Of a stretch of 40,836 nt of DNA, positions 27,254-35,594 are shown piece by piece. Within the stretch, counting starts at the first letter, position 1. Every line of letters starts with the position of its first letter. The notes beneath the pieces are model-generated. The model was given only the letters and a program-made list of their open reading frames with translations. It did not search any database and had not been told where the DNA came from. The position numbers and the translations under genes were made by a program. The DNA comes from Chloroflexota bacterium (lineage in GTDB: Bacteria; Chloroflexota; Dehalococcoidia; Lucifugimonadales; UBA2985): contig JAPPHY010000020.1 in NCBI GenBank assembly GCA_028877205.1, forward strand, positions 1-40,836, in the 5' to 3' direction.

Positions 27254-27584
27254 GGTGAGTGTTCCGGAGGCCATGACGGTTGAGGTGACCGACGACACCT
27301 TGACCGCAGAGCTCTCCGACGGGCGAACCGTGTCGGTGCCGCTGTCCTGGTATCCGAGGCTCATTCATGCCACGCCGGAGGAACGTCAGAACTGGCGGCT
27401 GATCGGCGCTGGCGAGGGCATCCACTGGCCCGCCCTGGATGAGGACATCAGCGTCGAGATGCTGCTGGGAGGCTGGCCTTCGGGAGAAAGCCAGAATTCC
27501 TTCAAACGCTGGCTGGAAGCGAAGCGGGCAGGACTTCCGGTGACCATCCACGAGATACGCCCGCCCACGAACGAAGGTAACTGA
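27234..27584 (+). CDS. DUF2442 family protein
   Basis: A 116-residue protein matching DUF2442: LTAELSDGRTVSVPLSWYPR, ATPEERQNWRLIG and GIHWPALDEDISVEMLLGG. The ATG at 27234 lies inside the end of the DUF4160 gene (20-bp overlap), implying translational coupling. The usual family length is 80-90 residues; this one has an extra C-terminal part of about 25 residues (FKRWLEAKRAGLPVTIHEIR). It is the probable partner of DUF4160; function unknown. Confidence 0.88.
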   Translation: MNVSTLKVSVPEAMTVEVTDDTLTAELSDGRTVSVPLSWYPRLIHATPEERQNWRLIGAGEGIHWPALDEDISVEMLLGGWPSGESQNSFKRWLEAKRAGLPVTIHEIRPPTNEGN

Positions 27585-27592
27585 AGAGACCG

Positions 27593-28843
27593 ATGGGGCG
27601 CTCAGGCGACAATGGGGCTGTACCAGACGGCTGGCGCATGGTGCGGTTGGGGGACCTGGTAACGCTGAGCCAGGGTGGGACTCCTCGCAAGAATGAGCCT
27701 GCCTATTGGGGAGGCCATGTGCCATTTGTCACGGGTGCGGACTTGACCGACTTCCGAGTGTCTCGGGACCACGCCCGTTCTTTCCTCACTCCCAAGGGTC
27801 TCAGGTCGGGCACTACTGTTGTTTGTAAACCAGGAGATTTGCTCTTGGCTACAAGAACGAGGGTAGGGCTCGCTGGCATAGCCACTGATGTCATGGGAGC
27901 AAGCCAAGACATCACTCGACTGGTTGCCAACGGTAGAGTCCGCTCGGACTACCTTTGCAGAGCATTGATGAAGACGGCGCACTCTTTGCAGAAGATGTCC
28001 CGTGGCACAACCATCCAAGGCATAACCAGAGGCGATGTTGAGGCCCTTCCCATCCTGCTCCCCCCACTACCCGAACAGCGGGCCATCGCCGCCGTGCTGG
28101 ACGGCATCGATGAAGCAATCGAGAGAACCGATGCGGTCATCGCAGCCACCGAGCGGCTGCGCGACTCCCTGCTCCACGACCTCCTCACTCGCGGCGTCCC
28201 CGGATGGCACACGGAGTGGAAGGAAGCGCCGGGTATCGGGACTATACCGACGGACTGGGCGGTGGTGCGGCTGGGGGATGTGTGCAGCCCTCCACAGTAT
28301 GGAGCCGCAGCAGCGGCACGCGACCATGACCCTTCCTTGCCGCGTTACGTGCGTATAACAGACTTGACGGATGATGGCCATTTGCGACCAGACGACGCTC
28401 GTTCAGCGGCCCCACGTGAGGTCACGGGTTTCGAACTTCTGCCTGGCGATCTGCTGTTCGCGCGCAGCGGTGCGACAGTCGGCAAGACATACATGTACCA
28501 AGCTGAGGATGGCCCTTGCGTCTTCGCCGGTTATCTTATTCGATTCCAATCCCATCGTGAACAAGCTGATCCTCGGTTCCTCTCATTGTGGACCCACAGT
28601 CTGGCATACTGGAAATGGGTTGCCTCCATGTTCAGAGCCGGTGCTCAGCCCAACATTAATGCAGCTGAATATGCTTCGATGCCGATCCCTCGTCCTCCTT
28701 TGCATGAACAGCGCACAATCGCTGAGACGCTCCGTGCATTGGACAAGTCCATCGAGGCTGGAAAACGGCAATGTGAACTGCTAGCGGCGTCGAAGACATC
28801 AGCGGCCGACGCGCTGCTGACGGGACAGGTTCGGTTACCTTAG
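27593..28843 (+). CDS. hsdS: Type I restriction-modification specificity subunit HsdS
   Basis: A 416-residue protein of normal HsdS length with two target recognition domains. TRD1 spans about residues 12-155 (GWRMVRLGDLVTLSQGGTP, then AYWGGHVPFVTGADL) and ends with a central conserved helix (LPEQRAIAAVLDGIDEAIER). TRD2 spans about 215-375 (IPTDWAVVRLGDVCS) and ends with the repeat helix (EQRTIAETLRALDKSIEAG). Two different TRDs imply a bipartite asymmetric recognition sequence, which cannot be read from the protein. It starts 9 bp after DUF2442. The TRD regions have more A/T than hsdM and hsdR, common for exchangeable specificity domains. Confidence 0.93.
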   Translation: MGRSGDNGAVPDGWRMVRLGDLVTLSQGGTPRKNEPAYWGGHVPFVTGADLTDFRVSRDHARSFLTPKGLRSGTTVVCKPGDLLLATRTRVGLAGIATDVMGASQDITRLVANGRVRSDYLCRALMKTAHSLQKMSRGTTIQGITRGDVEALPILLPPLPEQRAIAAVLDGIDEAIERTDAVIAATERLRDSLLHDLLTRGVPGWHTEWKEAPGIGTIPTDWAVVRLGDVCSPPQYGAAAAARDHDPSLPRYVRITDLTDDGHLRPDDARSAAPREVTGFELLPGDLLFARSGATVGKTYMYQAEDGPCVFAGYLIRFQSHREQADPRFLSLWTHSLAYWKWVASMFRAGAQPNINAAEYASMPIPRPPLHEQRTIAETLRALDKSIEAGKRQCELLAASKTSAADALLTGQVRLP

Positions 28844-28853
28844 GAGCAATTCT

Positions 28854-29765
28854 ATGCCCGACAAAGACGAAAACCAGTTTGCTGCCATTGACTTGCCGGT
28901 AGCTCTCTACTTGAACCAACGTTTGACTTTTGATGTGCTTGCAGCACTGAAAGGTGGCTTCTCACGCCTGGAGACCGTACAAACTACGTCGTCCGGTGGA
29001 ACAACCACAGAAGTGTCAGGAGGCGCTCAGCTTGGCATCAGCAATATCTTTGCTCTTCTGCGCGTACAGTTCGGCGGGCGTGGGTCTCGACAAGCAGAAC
29101 AGTTACACACTGACAGCACTACATCAGAGATTATCCACACCCCGGCATCTTTGTTTGCGAGCGCTCGAAGGGACCTGTATGAGCGTGGATTAGTCAAAGA
29201 GGTATCAAGTTCGGGCGAACTTGATGCGATTCAGCCTGGCGATTTTGTGGAGTTCAGGGCCGCCTTGCGAAGAAATCCATTTGTTGAGTTTCTGTCCGCA
29301 TTCACTGAGATAGTGCCACTCATGGAAGTATTCGGAGAACAGGTGGAGACAAAGAGCAGCGGCCGTCAGCGCAAACAAGGCAGGAGCGCGAACTCCGAAA
29401 TGCTAAAGCAGGTCAAGGCACTGCTAACCTTGGTGACCGCTAAGGGGTCCCAAGACCTGATTGCAGAAGTCGGCTCTGTTCGTTTTGTTCTGACCACTGA
29501 ACAGGACTACTTTATTGATCCCACCATGAATGACGTCATAGACGGAACCTTCCACGTCTTCGGCAAAGTGAGCCGGGTGATCGCCAACGACAGTGAAGGA
29601 ACCATTAGCCTGATGAGGAAGACAGCACTTGGTAGATTTGGGACAGTAGTCAACCAGCTCGGCACAGCAATGACTGCTGTCGAAGGGCTCGGATTCGAAG
29701 GCTCTCTAGAAACTGAAATCAACGGACCTGCCATCCAGGTCATACCGATCTCTATCTTTTCGTAA
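28854..29765 (+). CDS. DUF6414-like protein embedded in the R-M operon
   Basis: A 303-residue cytoplasmic-looking protein. The N terminus (VALYLNQRLTFDVLAALKGG, then FSRLETVQTTSS) and the layout resemble DUF6414 proteins, which occur in defence loci, but I rate that family call as tentative. The middle part is an FALLRVQFGG...QAEQLHTDST region followed by a possible helical segment LFASARRDLYERGL; a C-terminal part (IAEVGSVRFVLTTEQDYFID, FHVFGKVSRVI) looks like a beta-rich domain. No nuclease, helicase or ATPase motif is visible. It sits between hsdS and hsdR, 10 bp after the former and 6 bp before the latter, and its codon use is more A/T-rich than the hsd genes, suggesting a later insertion. 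Confidence 0.8.
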   Translation: MPDKDENQFAAIDLPVALYLNQRLTFDVLAALKGGFSRLETVQTTSSGGTTTEVSGGAQLGISNIFALLRVQFGGRGSRQAEQLHTDSTTSEIIHTPASLFASARRDLYERGLVKEVSSSGELDAIQPGDFVEFRAALRRNPFVEFLSAFTEIVPLMEVFGEQVETKSSGRQRKQGRSANSEMLKQVKALLTLVTAKGSQDLIAEVGSVRFVLTTEQDYFIDPTMNDVIDGTFHVFGKVSRVIANDSEGTISLMRKTALGRFGTVVNQLGTAMTAVEGLGFEGSLETEINGPAIQVIPISIFS

Positions 29766-29771
29766 ACTGTC

Positions 29772-32700
29772 ATGACCACGCCTTCCAAGCTCAACGAATT
29801 CAACCACGCCGAAGCCCCAGCCGGACGTTTGCTGGAGAGGCTGGGCTGGGCCTACGTGCCGCGCGAGGAGCTGGCGGCAGAGCGAGGCGGCGAGCGGGAG
29901 GTGCTCCTGAAGGGACGGTTGCGGTCGGCGCTGCTGCGCCTCAACGAGTGGATGACCGAGGCCCAGTCCGACCGGGTCATCTTCGACCTGGAGCACATCG
30001 ACGCCACCGGCATGGGCCGCAACCAGGCGGTACACGAGTACCTGACCTATGGCAGACCCTTGACCGTTGACGGGCCGCAGGGAAGGGACTCGCGCACCGT
30101 CCGCTTCTTCGACTTCGACCATCCTGAAGGCGGACTCAACGAGTACGTCGTCACCACGCAGTTCCGCGTCCGCCGGGCCAACGAGAGAGGCGGCGCAGAG
30201 GACGACGAGCGCATGGTCATTCCCGACATCGTGCTGTTCGTCAACGGCATCCCCCTGGTGGTGATGGAGGCCAAGTCGCCTTCCCTGATGGACGTATGGA
30301 AGACCAATGCGGTGCGTCAGTTGCGACGTTACCAGGAGGCAGGACCGGAGTGGCGCGGGAGCGGCGCTCCTGAGCTCTTCCACTACAACCTGCTGTGTGT
30401 CGCACACTGCGGGGCGGCTGCCGCGTACGCCTCCATCGGCGCGCCGGAGAACGCCTACTTCGAGTGGAAGTGGCTTGGGAGCCACTCCGAGGACGACGTG
30501 AGACAGAGGTACGGGGTCGAACCCCAGGGGCAGGCGCAGCTCATCGCCGGCCTGCTGCCTCCCGCAACCCTGCTGGACATCCTCCGCGACTATGTGGTCT
30601 ATGAGCCGGAGCGGGGACGTGTGGTTAAGAAGCTGCCACGCTACCAGCAGTACCGCACGGTTCGCGCTGGCTTGGAGCGATTGCTCACCGGCCTGAAGCC
30701 GGAGGAACGGGGCGGCGTAGTCTGGCACACGCAAGGTTCGGGCAAGTCGCTGACCATGCTGTGGCTGGCAACGAAGCTGCGCCGGGAGCCCCGTCTGGGC
30801 AATCCCACAATTGTCGTGGTGACGGACCGTACGCAACTGGACCGGCAGATCACCGGCACCTTCGAGCGTTGCGGCTTCCCCGCGCCGGAGCGGGCGGCCA
30901 CCAGCCGAGACCTGCGCCGCCTGCTCACCACGGGCGCAGGGCGCACGATCATGACGACCATCCAGAAGTTCGAGGAGGCGCTGACGACGCCGGAGGGCGA
31001 GCTTGACGTGCTCAACGCCTCGGAGAACGTCATCGTCATGGTGGACGAGGCGCACCGCACGCAGTACGGCATCCTCGGGGGACGGCTCTCCAAGGCGCTG
31101 CCCAACGCGGCGCTCATCGGGTTCACCGGAACGCCCATAGAGAAGGGCTTCAAGCGCAACACCATAGGGCGCTTTGGCTCGCTTATCGACACCTACACCA
31201 TCCCCCAATCGGTGGCCGACGGCGCGACGGTGCCCATTTTCTACGAAGCGCGCCTGCCTGAGCTTGCCATCGAGGGGCCGGAGACCCTGGACAAGCTATA
31301 CGATGCCATGTTCGGCGACGAGCCGCCCGCTGTCCAAGCGCAGATTCGCCGACGCTACGCCAACAAAGAGACGGTGGCTGAGGCGGAGCGACGCATCGAG
31401 ATGATCGCCCTGGACATCGCCGAGCATTTCAAGGCGAAGGTTCGCCCCAACGGGTTCAAGGCCCAGGTGGTTGCGCCCAGCCGGGTCGCGGCCCTCCGCT
31501 ATGCCAGCCGGCTGAGGGACTTCGGCCTTAGCGCCTATCCCATCATCACCACAGCCCCCAACGACGGCCCGGAGTTCAAGGCGGCACGCGAACTCGACCA
31601 GGGGCAGGTCGAAAGCGCCTTCGTCGATCCGGAGGGCGAGCCGGAGGTGCTGGTCGTGGTGGACATGCTGCTGACCGGGTTCGACGCGCCCGTGGAGCAG
31701 GTGCTCTACCTGGATAGAGCGCTGCGGGAGCATGCCCTGCTTCAGGCCGTTGCGAGGGTCAACCGCCGGTTCTCGCATAGAAAGGACGGGGCGGAAACCG
31801 AGAAGACCCACGGCTTGGTCGTGGACTACCACGGCGTATCGCGGGACCTCGAAGACGTTCTTTCAACATTCGACTGGTCGGATGTGCATGACACGATGCA
31901 GGAGCTGGACGAGGACCCGGCGTCGGTTGTCGAGGCGGCGGCCGTCCAGGCCGAGTCGCACTTCAAGGGCCGGAACCTGAACGACACCTGGGCGTGCGTC
32001 AGCGTCTTCGCGCCCGACGCCAGCACCGAGGGCAACTTCAAGGCCGACCTTTTCGAGCGGTTCAACGCCGACTATAGCCGGTTCTCCCGCCTTATGGACC
32101 GCTTCCTGCCAGACCCGCGCGCGCTGGACTACACGGACCGGCTGGCGCGGCTCACGGAGATACGCGCCTACGTGCGCGCCCAATTCCTTCGCGAGGACGC
32201 CGACATCGACTGGACGGAGATTGGGGCCAAGGTGAAGAAGCTGGTGGACGAGCGCATCAGCGCCCAGGTGCGGGAGATGATGCGACCGGTGTCCATACTT
32301 GACCAGGACTTCGACCAGAAGATCGCCGCCCTGCCCCACGACGAAGCGCGGGCGTCCATCATGGAGCACGCCATCCGCTCCCAGATCCACGAGAGTCTGG
32401 GAGACAATCCCGCATTCTACGAGCGCTTGTCCGAACAGCTGGCCCGCATCATCGACGATCTGCGCAACAGGGTGATAGACGCTGCCGAGGCGTGCCGGCG
32501 CTACGCGGAGGTGCGGGGACGAATGCGAAGCGAGGCCGACATCGCAGCGGAGTTCGGTCTCTCACCCACCTCCTTCGCCATCTACGCGCTGCTGGAAAGA
32601 CGCCCGGAGAATGGAGAGGTTCCTCCCCGGCACATCGCAGAGGAGCAGGGCGTTTACCACGTTCAGATAGATGAGGAGGCCAGGAACGTTGCCCTGAGGA

Positions 32701-32882
32701 TCGAGTCGGTCGTCGCCCAGCGCAGCAGGGTCGTGGATTGGCATGTGAACGAGGATGTCAGGCGGCTGATGCGCCGGGACATCAAGCGCGAACTCAGACC
32801 CAAGGGCGACTACGCGGAAGACCAGCTGGAGGAGTTGGCCAGCCGGATAGTCGAGCTTGCCAGCCGCCGGAGCGGGCAGTGA
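29772..32882 (+). CDS. hsdR: Type I restriction endonuclease subunit HsdR
   Basis: A 1036-residue restriction and translocase subunit. The N-terminal nuclease domain shows the PD-(D/E)XK core IPDIVLFVNGIPLVVMEAKS (Asp near residue 154, E-x-K near 166-168). The SF2 motor follows: Walker A TQGSGKSLTM near 320, VVTDRTQLDRQI, the DEAH box in MVDEAHRTQYG near 424, GFTGTPI near 455, then DMLLTGFDAPVEQVLYLDR and AVARVNR (motifs V-VI). The C-terminal helical part binds the methylase. It cleaves unmodified DNA after ATP-driven translocation, in complex with HsdM and HsdS. The ATG at 29772 has no strong ribosome site and lies 6 bp after the previous stop, so it may rely on coupling. All catalytic motifs look intact. 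Confidence 0.95.
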   Translation: MTTPSKLNEFNHAEAPAGRLLERLGWAYVPREELAAERGGEREVLLKGRLRSALLRLNEWMTEAQSDRVIFDLEHIDATGMGRNQAVHEYLTYGRPLTVDGPQGRDSRTVRFFDFDHPEGGLNEYVVTTQFRVRRANERGGAEDDERMVIPDIVLFVNGIPLVVMEAKSPSLMDVWKTNAVRQLRRYQEAGPEWRGSGAPELFHYNLLCVAHCGAAAAYASIGAPENAYFEWKWLGSHSEDDVRQRYGVEPQGQAQLIAGLLPPATLLDILRDYVVYEPERGRVVKKLPRYQQYRTVRAGLERLLTGLKPEERGGVVWHTQGSGKSLTMLWLATKLRREPRLGNPTIVVVTDRTQLDRQITGTFERCGFPAPERAATSRDLRRLLTTGAGRTIMTTIQKFEEALTTPEGELDVLNASENVIVMVDEAHRTQYGILGGRLSKALPNAALIGFTGTPIEKGFKRNTIGRFGSLIDTYTIPQSVADGATVPIFYEARLPELAIEGPETLDKLYDAMFGDEPPAVQAQIRRRYANKETVAEAERRIEMIALDIAEHFKAKVRPNGFKAQVVAPSRVAALRYASRLRDFGLSAYPIITTAPNDGPEFKAARELDQGQVESAFVDPEGEPEVLVVVDMLLTGFDAPVEQVLYLDRALREHALLQAVARVNRRFSHRKDGAETEKTHGLVVDYHGVSRDLEDVLSTFDWSDVHDTMQELDEDPASVVEAAAVQAESHFKGRNLNDTWACVSVFAPDASTEGNFKADLFERFNADYSRFSRLMDRFLPDPRALDYTDRLARLTEIRAYVRAQFLREDADIDWTEIGAKVKKLVDERISAQVREMMRPVSILDQDFDQKIAALPHDEARASIMEHAIRSQIHESLGDNPAFYERLSEQLARIIDDLRNRVIDAAEACRRYAEVRGRMRSEADIAAEFGLSPTSFAIYALLERRPENGEVPPRHIAEEQGVYHVQIDEEARNVALRIESVVAQRSRVVDWHVNEDVRRLMRRDIKRELRPKGDYAEDQLEELASRIVELASRRSGQ

Positions 32883-33607
32883 CCGAGGGGGGCCGTGTAC
32901 GCTTCGGGGATACCAGCATCGACTACAAGGTGCGACGCAGCAGTCGGCGCAGGAAGACCGTCCAGATCACGGTGGATGGCGGCGGGGTGCAGGTCGTCGC
33001 GCCGACGACCACGCCCGTCAACGAGTTGCGCGCCATTGTGCGGAAGCGGGCTGGCTGGATACTGAGTCACGCCTCGGACCGGATGCTGGAAACCGCCCCC
33101 AAGCGCTTCGTGAGCGGGGAGACGCTGCCCTATCTGGGCCGCAACGTCCGCATGGTTGTGGAGGACGCAGACGTGCGCAAGGCGGAAGTCCGCTTCGATC
33201 ACTGGAGGTTCCGGGTCGCCGCCCCGCAAGGATTGAGCGGCGATGAACGCTACGAGTCGATCCGCCGAGCAGTAGTGCGCTGGTACCGCTCGCGCGCCCA
33301 AGAGAGACTTGAAGAGGTCGTCGAACGGTGGACGCCGCGGCTTGGACATGGAGATAGGATTCGTGTGCTGGTGCGCGACCAGCGTCAGCGTTGGGGAAGT
33401 TGCGCGCCCGACGGGACGCTGCGCTTCAACTGGCGCGCCATGATGGTGAAACCGGCGCTGATGGAATACGTCGTCGTCCACGAATTGGCGCACCTGACCC
33501 ACCGGGACCACTCACCGGAGTTCTGGACACTCATTGCTTCGGTGATGCCGGACGCGCAGCGGCGTCGCCAGCATCTTCGGGAGAGCGGAAAGTCGCTGCC
33601 CCTGTGA
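32879..33607 (+). CDS. YgjP/SprT-like (DUF45) zinc metallopeptidase
   Basis: A 242-residue protein. I chose the GTG at 32879, whose bases overlap the hsdR stop (GTGA), a typical coupled start; the frame is open further upstream inside hsdR, but with no support. The N-terminal part (IDYKVRRSSRRRKTVQITV) and the C-terminal domain match YgjP-like proteins: DQRQRWGSCAPDGTLRFNWR followed by VVHELAHLTHRDHSPEFW near residues 198-216, which holds the HExxH zinc motif and the third His. These proteins often follow type I R-M genes in genomes; their role there is not established. It ends the operon. Confidence 0.9.
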   Translation: MTEGGRVRFGDTSIDYKVRRSSRRRKTVQITVDGGGVQVVAPTTTPVNELRAIVRKRAGWILSHASDRMLETAPKRFVSGETLPYLGRNVRMVVEDADVRKAEVRFDHWRFRVAAPQGLSGDERYESIRRAVVRWYRSRAQERLEEVVERWTPRLGHGDRIRVLVRDQRQRWGSCAPDGTLRFNWRAMMVKPALMEYVVVHELAHLTHRDHSPEFWTLIASVMPDAQRRRQHLRESGKSLPL

Positions 33608-33930
33608 TGGCTGCACGGACAAATGAGCGGGACTCCGACTGTGAGCCAAGCCTCGCCCGCCGTTCAGCCCGCCTCAGGGCCGCAGAAGAATATCGCTGTA
33701 CCCTCTCAGATAGATGTGGGACAGATTGAGGCTATCCTGGCGCTGGTCTAAGGAGAGTACAAGGGGCTACCGAAGCTAGAGACGAGCGGATGTTGAACCG
33801 GCAGGTGATGCCGCTTTTCGGGAGACTGCTTATTGCCGCAGCCAACTGGCGCCAATTGTCTCTCAGTACACGTCTGATACGAGCGTAGACATTTCGGCAA
33901 CGCCAAAAAGCGACATATATGTGCCCGGTA
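33608..33930 (+). other. Intergenic stretch with one weak small ORF
   Basis: About 320 bp between the R-M operon and the terminator hairpin. The only reading frame worth naming is 33623-33751 (42 residues, MSGTPTVSQASPAVQPASGP then DVGQIEAILALV), with no good ribosome site; its composition is coding-like only in part. No other gene, repeat or RNA is seen. Confidence 0.4.
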
Positions 33931-33967
33931 GAGAGGGAGACCATCAACTTCCGATGGCCTCCCTCTC
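33931..33967. terminator. Long hairpin between convergent genes, likely terminator
   Basis: GAGAGGGAG-A-CCATC (33931-33945) and GATGG-C-CTCCCTCTC (33953-33967) pair over 15 positions with one mismatch around a seven-base loop. It is 7 bp beyond the stop of the minus-strand multi-HTH gene and is followed on the plus strand by TTT. It can serve both converging transcripts; the T-run is short, so efficiency is uncertain. Confidence 0.55.
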
Positions 33968-33974
33968 TTTGCGC

Positions 33975-35132
33975 TTAAGCGGTCGTAGGCTCCGGCCGCA
34001 TCAACAGGGCGGAGCAGCTCGGCGCCACCACGTGGTCCACCGACACCTTGCCCCTGCCGTCGTACCCGGCGCGGAAGGCGTACTCCACCTTCGCGCCCCA
34101 GGGCACCCGGCCGCCGACGCGCACCGCGCCGCCCCTGGCAGTGCCGTCCCGGCCACGGGCGCCGTGCACCACCATCCCGCTGCGCTCACCCTTCTTCCAG
34201 CCCAGGACCTTCATGGCAACGGGCATCACCCGCTGCGGGTCTTGGCTGCGCCGGAACAGCGCCCCGTGCAGCTTTCTGATGACCACGGCGGACGGGCTGC
34301 GCTGGCCGTTCATGATCTGGGAGAGGTGACCGGAGCTGATGCCCGCCCGCCTCGCGACCTCGTTCTGGCTGACGTTTAGCGCGTCCATCTGCTCCCAGAT
34401 GAACTGGCGGTCGATGTCGGGGCACTGGGCGGAAGCGACCTTCGCACGCCCTCCAAGCACAGCCTCGACCCGAGCCTGAAGCTTCACGCCCATGCTCCTG
34501 TGCCCGCGTGACACCTGGGACAGGTACCCGGCGGACACGCCCACCTTCTCGGCCAGCTCCCGCATGGTGATGCCGAGGGCGCGGGCGGTCTCCCGGATGA
34601 AGCTGCTGTCCGTCCCTTCGACCACCTCGCCCTGACGGTTGGCGAGCTTGGCCGGAGCGACCCTGGCCGCCACCCCAAGAGCCGATTCGATGCTGGCCTG
34701 CACCTTGACGCCCATGTTGCGGCGGCCACGGGCCACCTGGGTGAGGTAGGAGTAGCTCACCCCCGACCGGTCGGAGAGTTCCCGCATGGTGTAGCCCATC
34801 GTCCGTGCCTGCTCCCGGATGTAGCTGCTCTCCGAATTGACCTCGCCGCGCTGTCGGTAGACGAAGCCCTGTCCTGGGACCTCGCCCAGCACAGCCATCG
34901 CCTTCTCCCGCAGGTTGGGGGTCCAGGGCTTCTTGCCCGTGCCGACCTGGGAGAGGTGGCTGGCGCTCACGCCCATCAGGGCCGCAAGCTCCCTCATGGT
35001 GAGGCCCTTCTTCCTGGCCACCGCCCTGAGTTCGCTCTCAGGCTTGCCCATGGCCTCAACGGGCGTTGCCGCATCCGTCGTTGTCTCCGTCGTGTTCTGC
35101 CGATTGGTCGTTGGTGTGGTTGCCGTCGTCAT
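33975..35132 (-). CDS. Regulator with four tandem HTH (XRE-type) domains
   Basis: A 385-residue protein. I chose the ATG at 35132 because AAAGGAG lies about eight bases upstream; the frame is open for 57 more codons without support. After a Thr-rich N terminus there are four helix-turn-helix units: residues 34-83 (KKGLTMRELAALMGVSASHL), 102-153 (GYTMRELSDRSGVSYSYLTQ), 175-227 (GITMRELAEKVGVSAGYLSQ) and 242-293 (LNVSQNEVARRAGISSGHLS). Units 2 and 3 are the closest pair, including the following NMGVKVQA/SMGVKLQA stretch, so the protein grew by internal duplication. The C-terminal 90 residues form a basic, beta-rich tail. XRE proteins normally have one HTH; four in one chain suggest binding to several adjacent operators or cooperative looping. 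It is transcribed away from the neighbouring HTH/coiled-coil gene at 37105. Confidence 0.85.
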   Translation of the reverse strand: MTTATTPTTNRQNTTETTTDAATPVEAMGKPESELRAVARKKGLTMRELAALMGVSASHLSQVGTGKKPWTPNLREKAMAVLGEVPGQGFVYRQRGEVNSESSYIREQARTMGYTMRELSDRSGVSYSYLTQVARGRRNMGVKVQASIESALGVAARVAPAKLANRQGEVVEGTDSSFIRETARALGITMRELAEKVGVSAGYLSQVSRGHRSMGVKLQARVEAVLGGRAKVASAQCPDIDRQFIWEQMDALNVSQNEVARRAGISSGHLSQIMNGQRSPSAVVIRKLHGALFRRSQDPQRVMPVAMKVLGWKKGERSGMVVHGARGRDGTARGGAVRVGGRVPWGAKVEYAFRAGYDGRGKVSVDHVVAPSCSALLMRPEPTTA

Positions 35133-35157
35133 GTCGCTTCTCCTTTCAATGAAGAAG

Positions 35158-35293
35158 CGGGACGGCCGCCACCCCGTGGGGCGGAGACAGTCCCGCTCGA
35201 ATTGATGTCCCGGCAGCCGGGACCGTCTCCGTGGGTTGGTTGCTGGCAAAGAGAAGGGCCACCCTTCCTCGCGCGGAGGAAGAAGCGGCCCTT
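35158..35293 (-). promoter_or_regulatory. Structured leader of the multi-HTH gene with competing stems
   Basis: Within 160 bp upstream of the gene: a two-tier hairpin (AAGGGCC 35254-35260 with GGCCCTT 35287-35293; inner CTTCCTC/GAGGAAG with a GCGCG loop); a perfect GTCCCGG-CAG-CCGGGAC hairpin (35207-35223) enclosed by GGAGAC 35183-35188 and GTCTCC 35225-35230; and CGGGAC 35158-35163, which can pair with GTCCCG 35190-35195. The last stem and the 35207-35223 stem use interchangeable arms, so alternative folds are possible, as in attenuators. Confidence 0.5.
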
Positions 35294-35385
35294 TGCTCGC
35301 CAACTGTTATGGGGGCCTTGTGTGCGAGAGGCCGGGGCGTGAAGCCGTCAATGCCGACTCCGGCGCCCTTGGTCTCGCCTACTAA

Positions 35386-35400
35386 CTACTCAACGTGCAT
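35386..35400 (-). CDS. Four-codon upstream ORF (MHVE) with strong ribosome site
   Basis: On the minus strand, AAGGAGG at 35412-35406 is followed after five bases by ATG CAC GTT GAG TAG. The site is better than that of most genes in the window, yet the ORF codes only four residues. It lies about 250 bp upstream of the multi-HTH gene, ahead of the structured leader, and may be a leader peptide. It may also be chance. Confidence 0.35.
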   Translation of the reverse strand: MHVE

Positions 35401-35594
35401 GTGCACCTCCTTGATATTGATGTTGCTGACCCGCGCGGCATCCGGGGCGCGGGTTGTGTGTGTGATGGGTTCGTTTGACGCAAGACGCACTTCGCCCACG
35501 GTCGGATGCCGGACGCGGGGACGAAGTGGGGTGAGAAAAACGCAGCTCGTCCAGGGTCATATCACGGGGATGCGGACCGGGGAGCTGCTGTGAG

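Noticed and set aside
33623-33751. Small 42-codon gene after the R-M operon
   Set aside because: Kept only as a remark: no clear ribosome site, no known family, and Pro/Ala/Ser-rich content that occurs by chance in GC-rich DNA.
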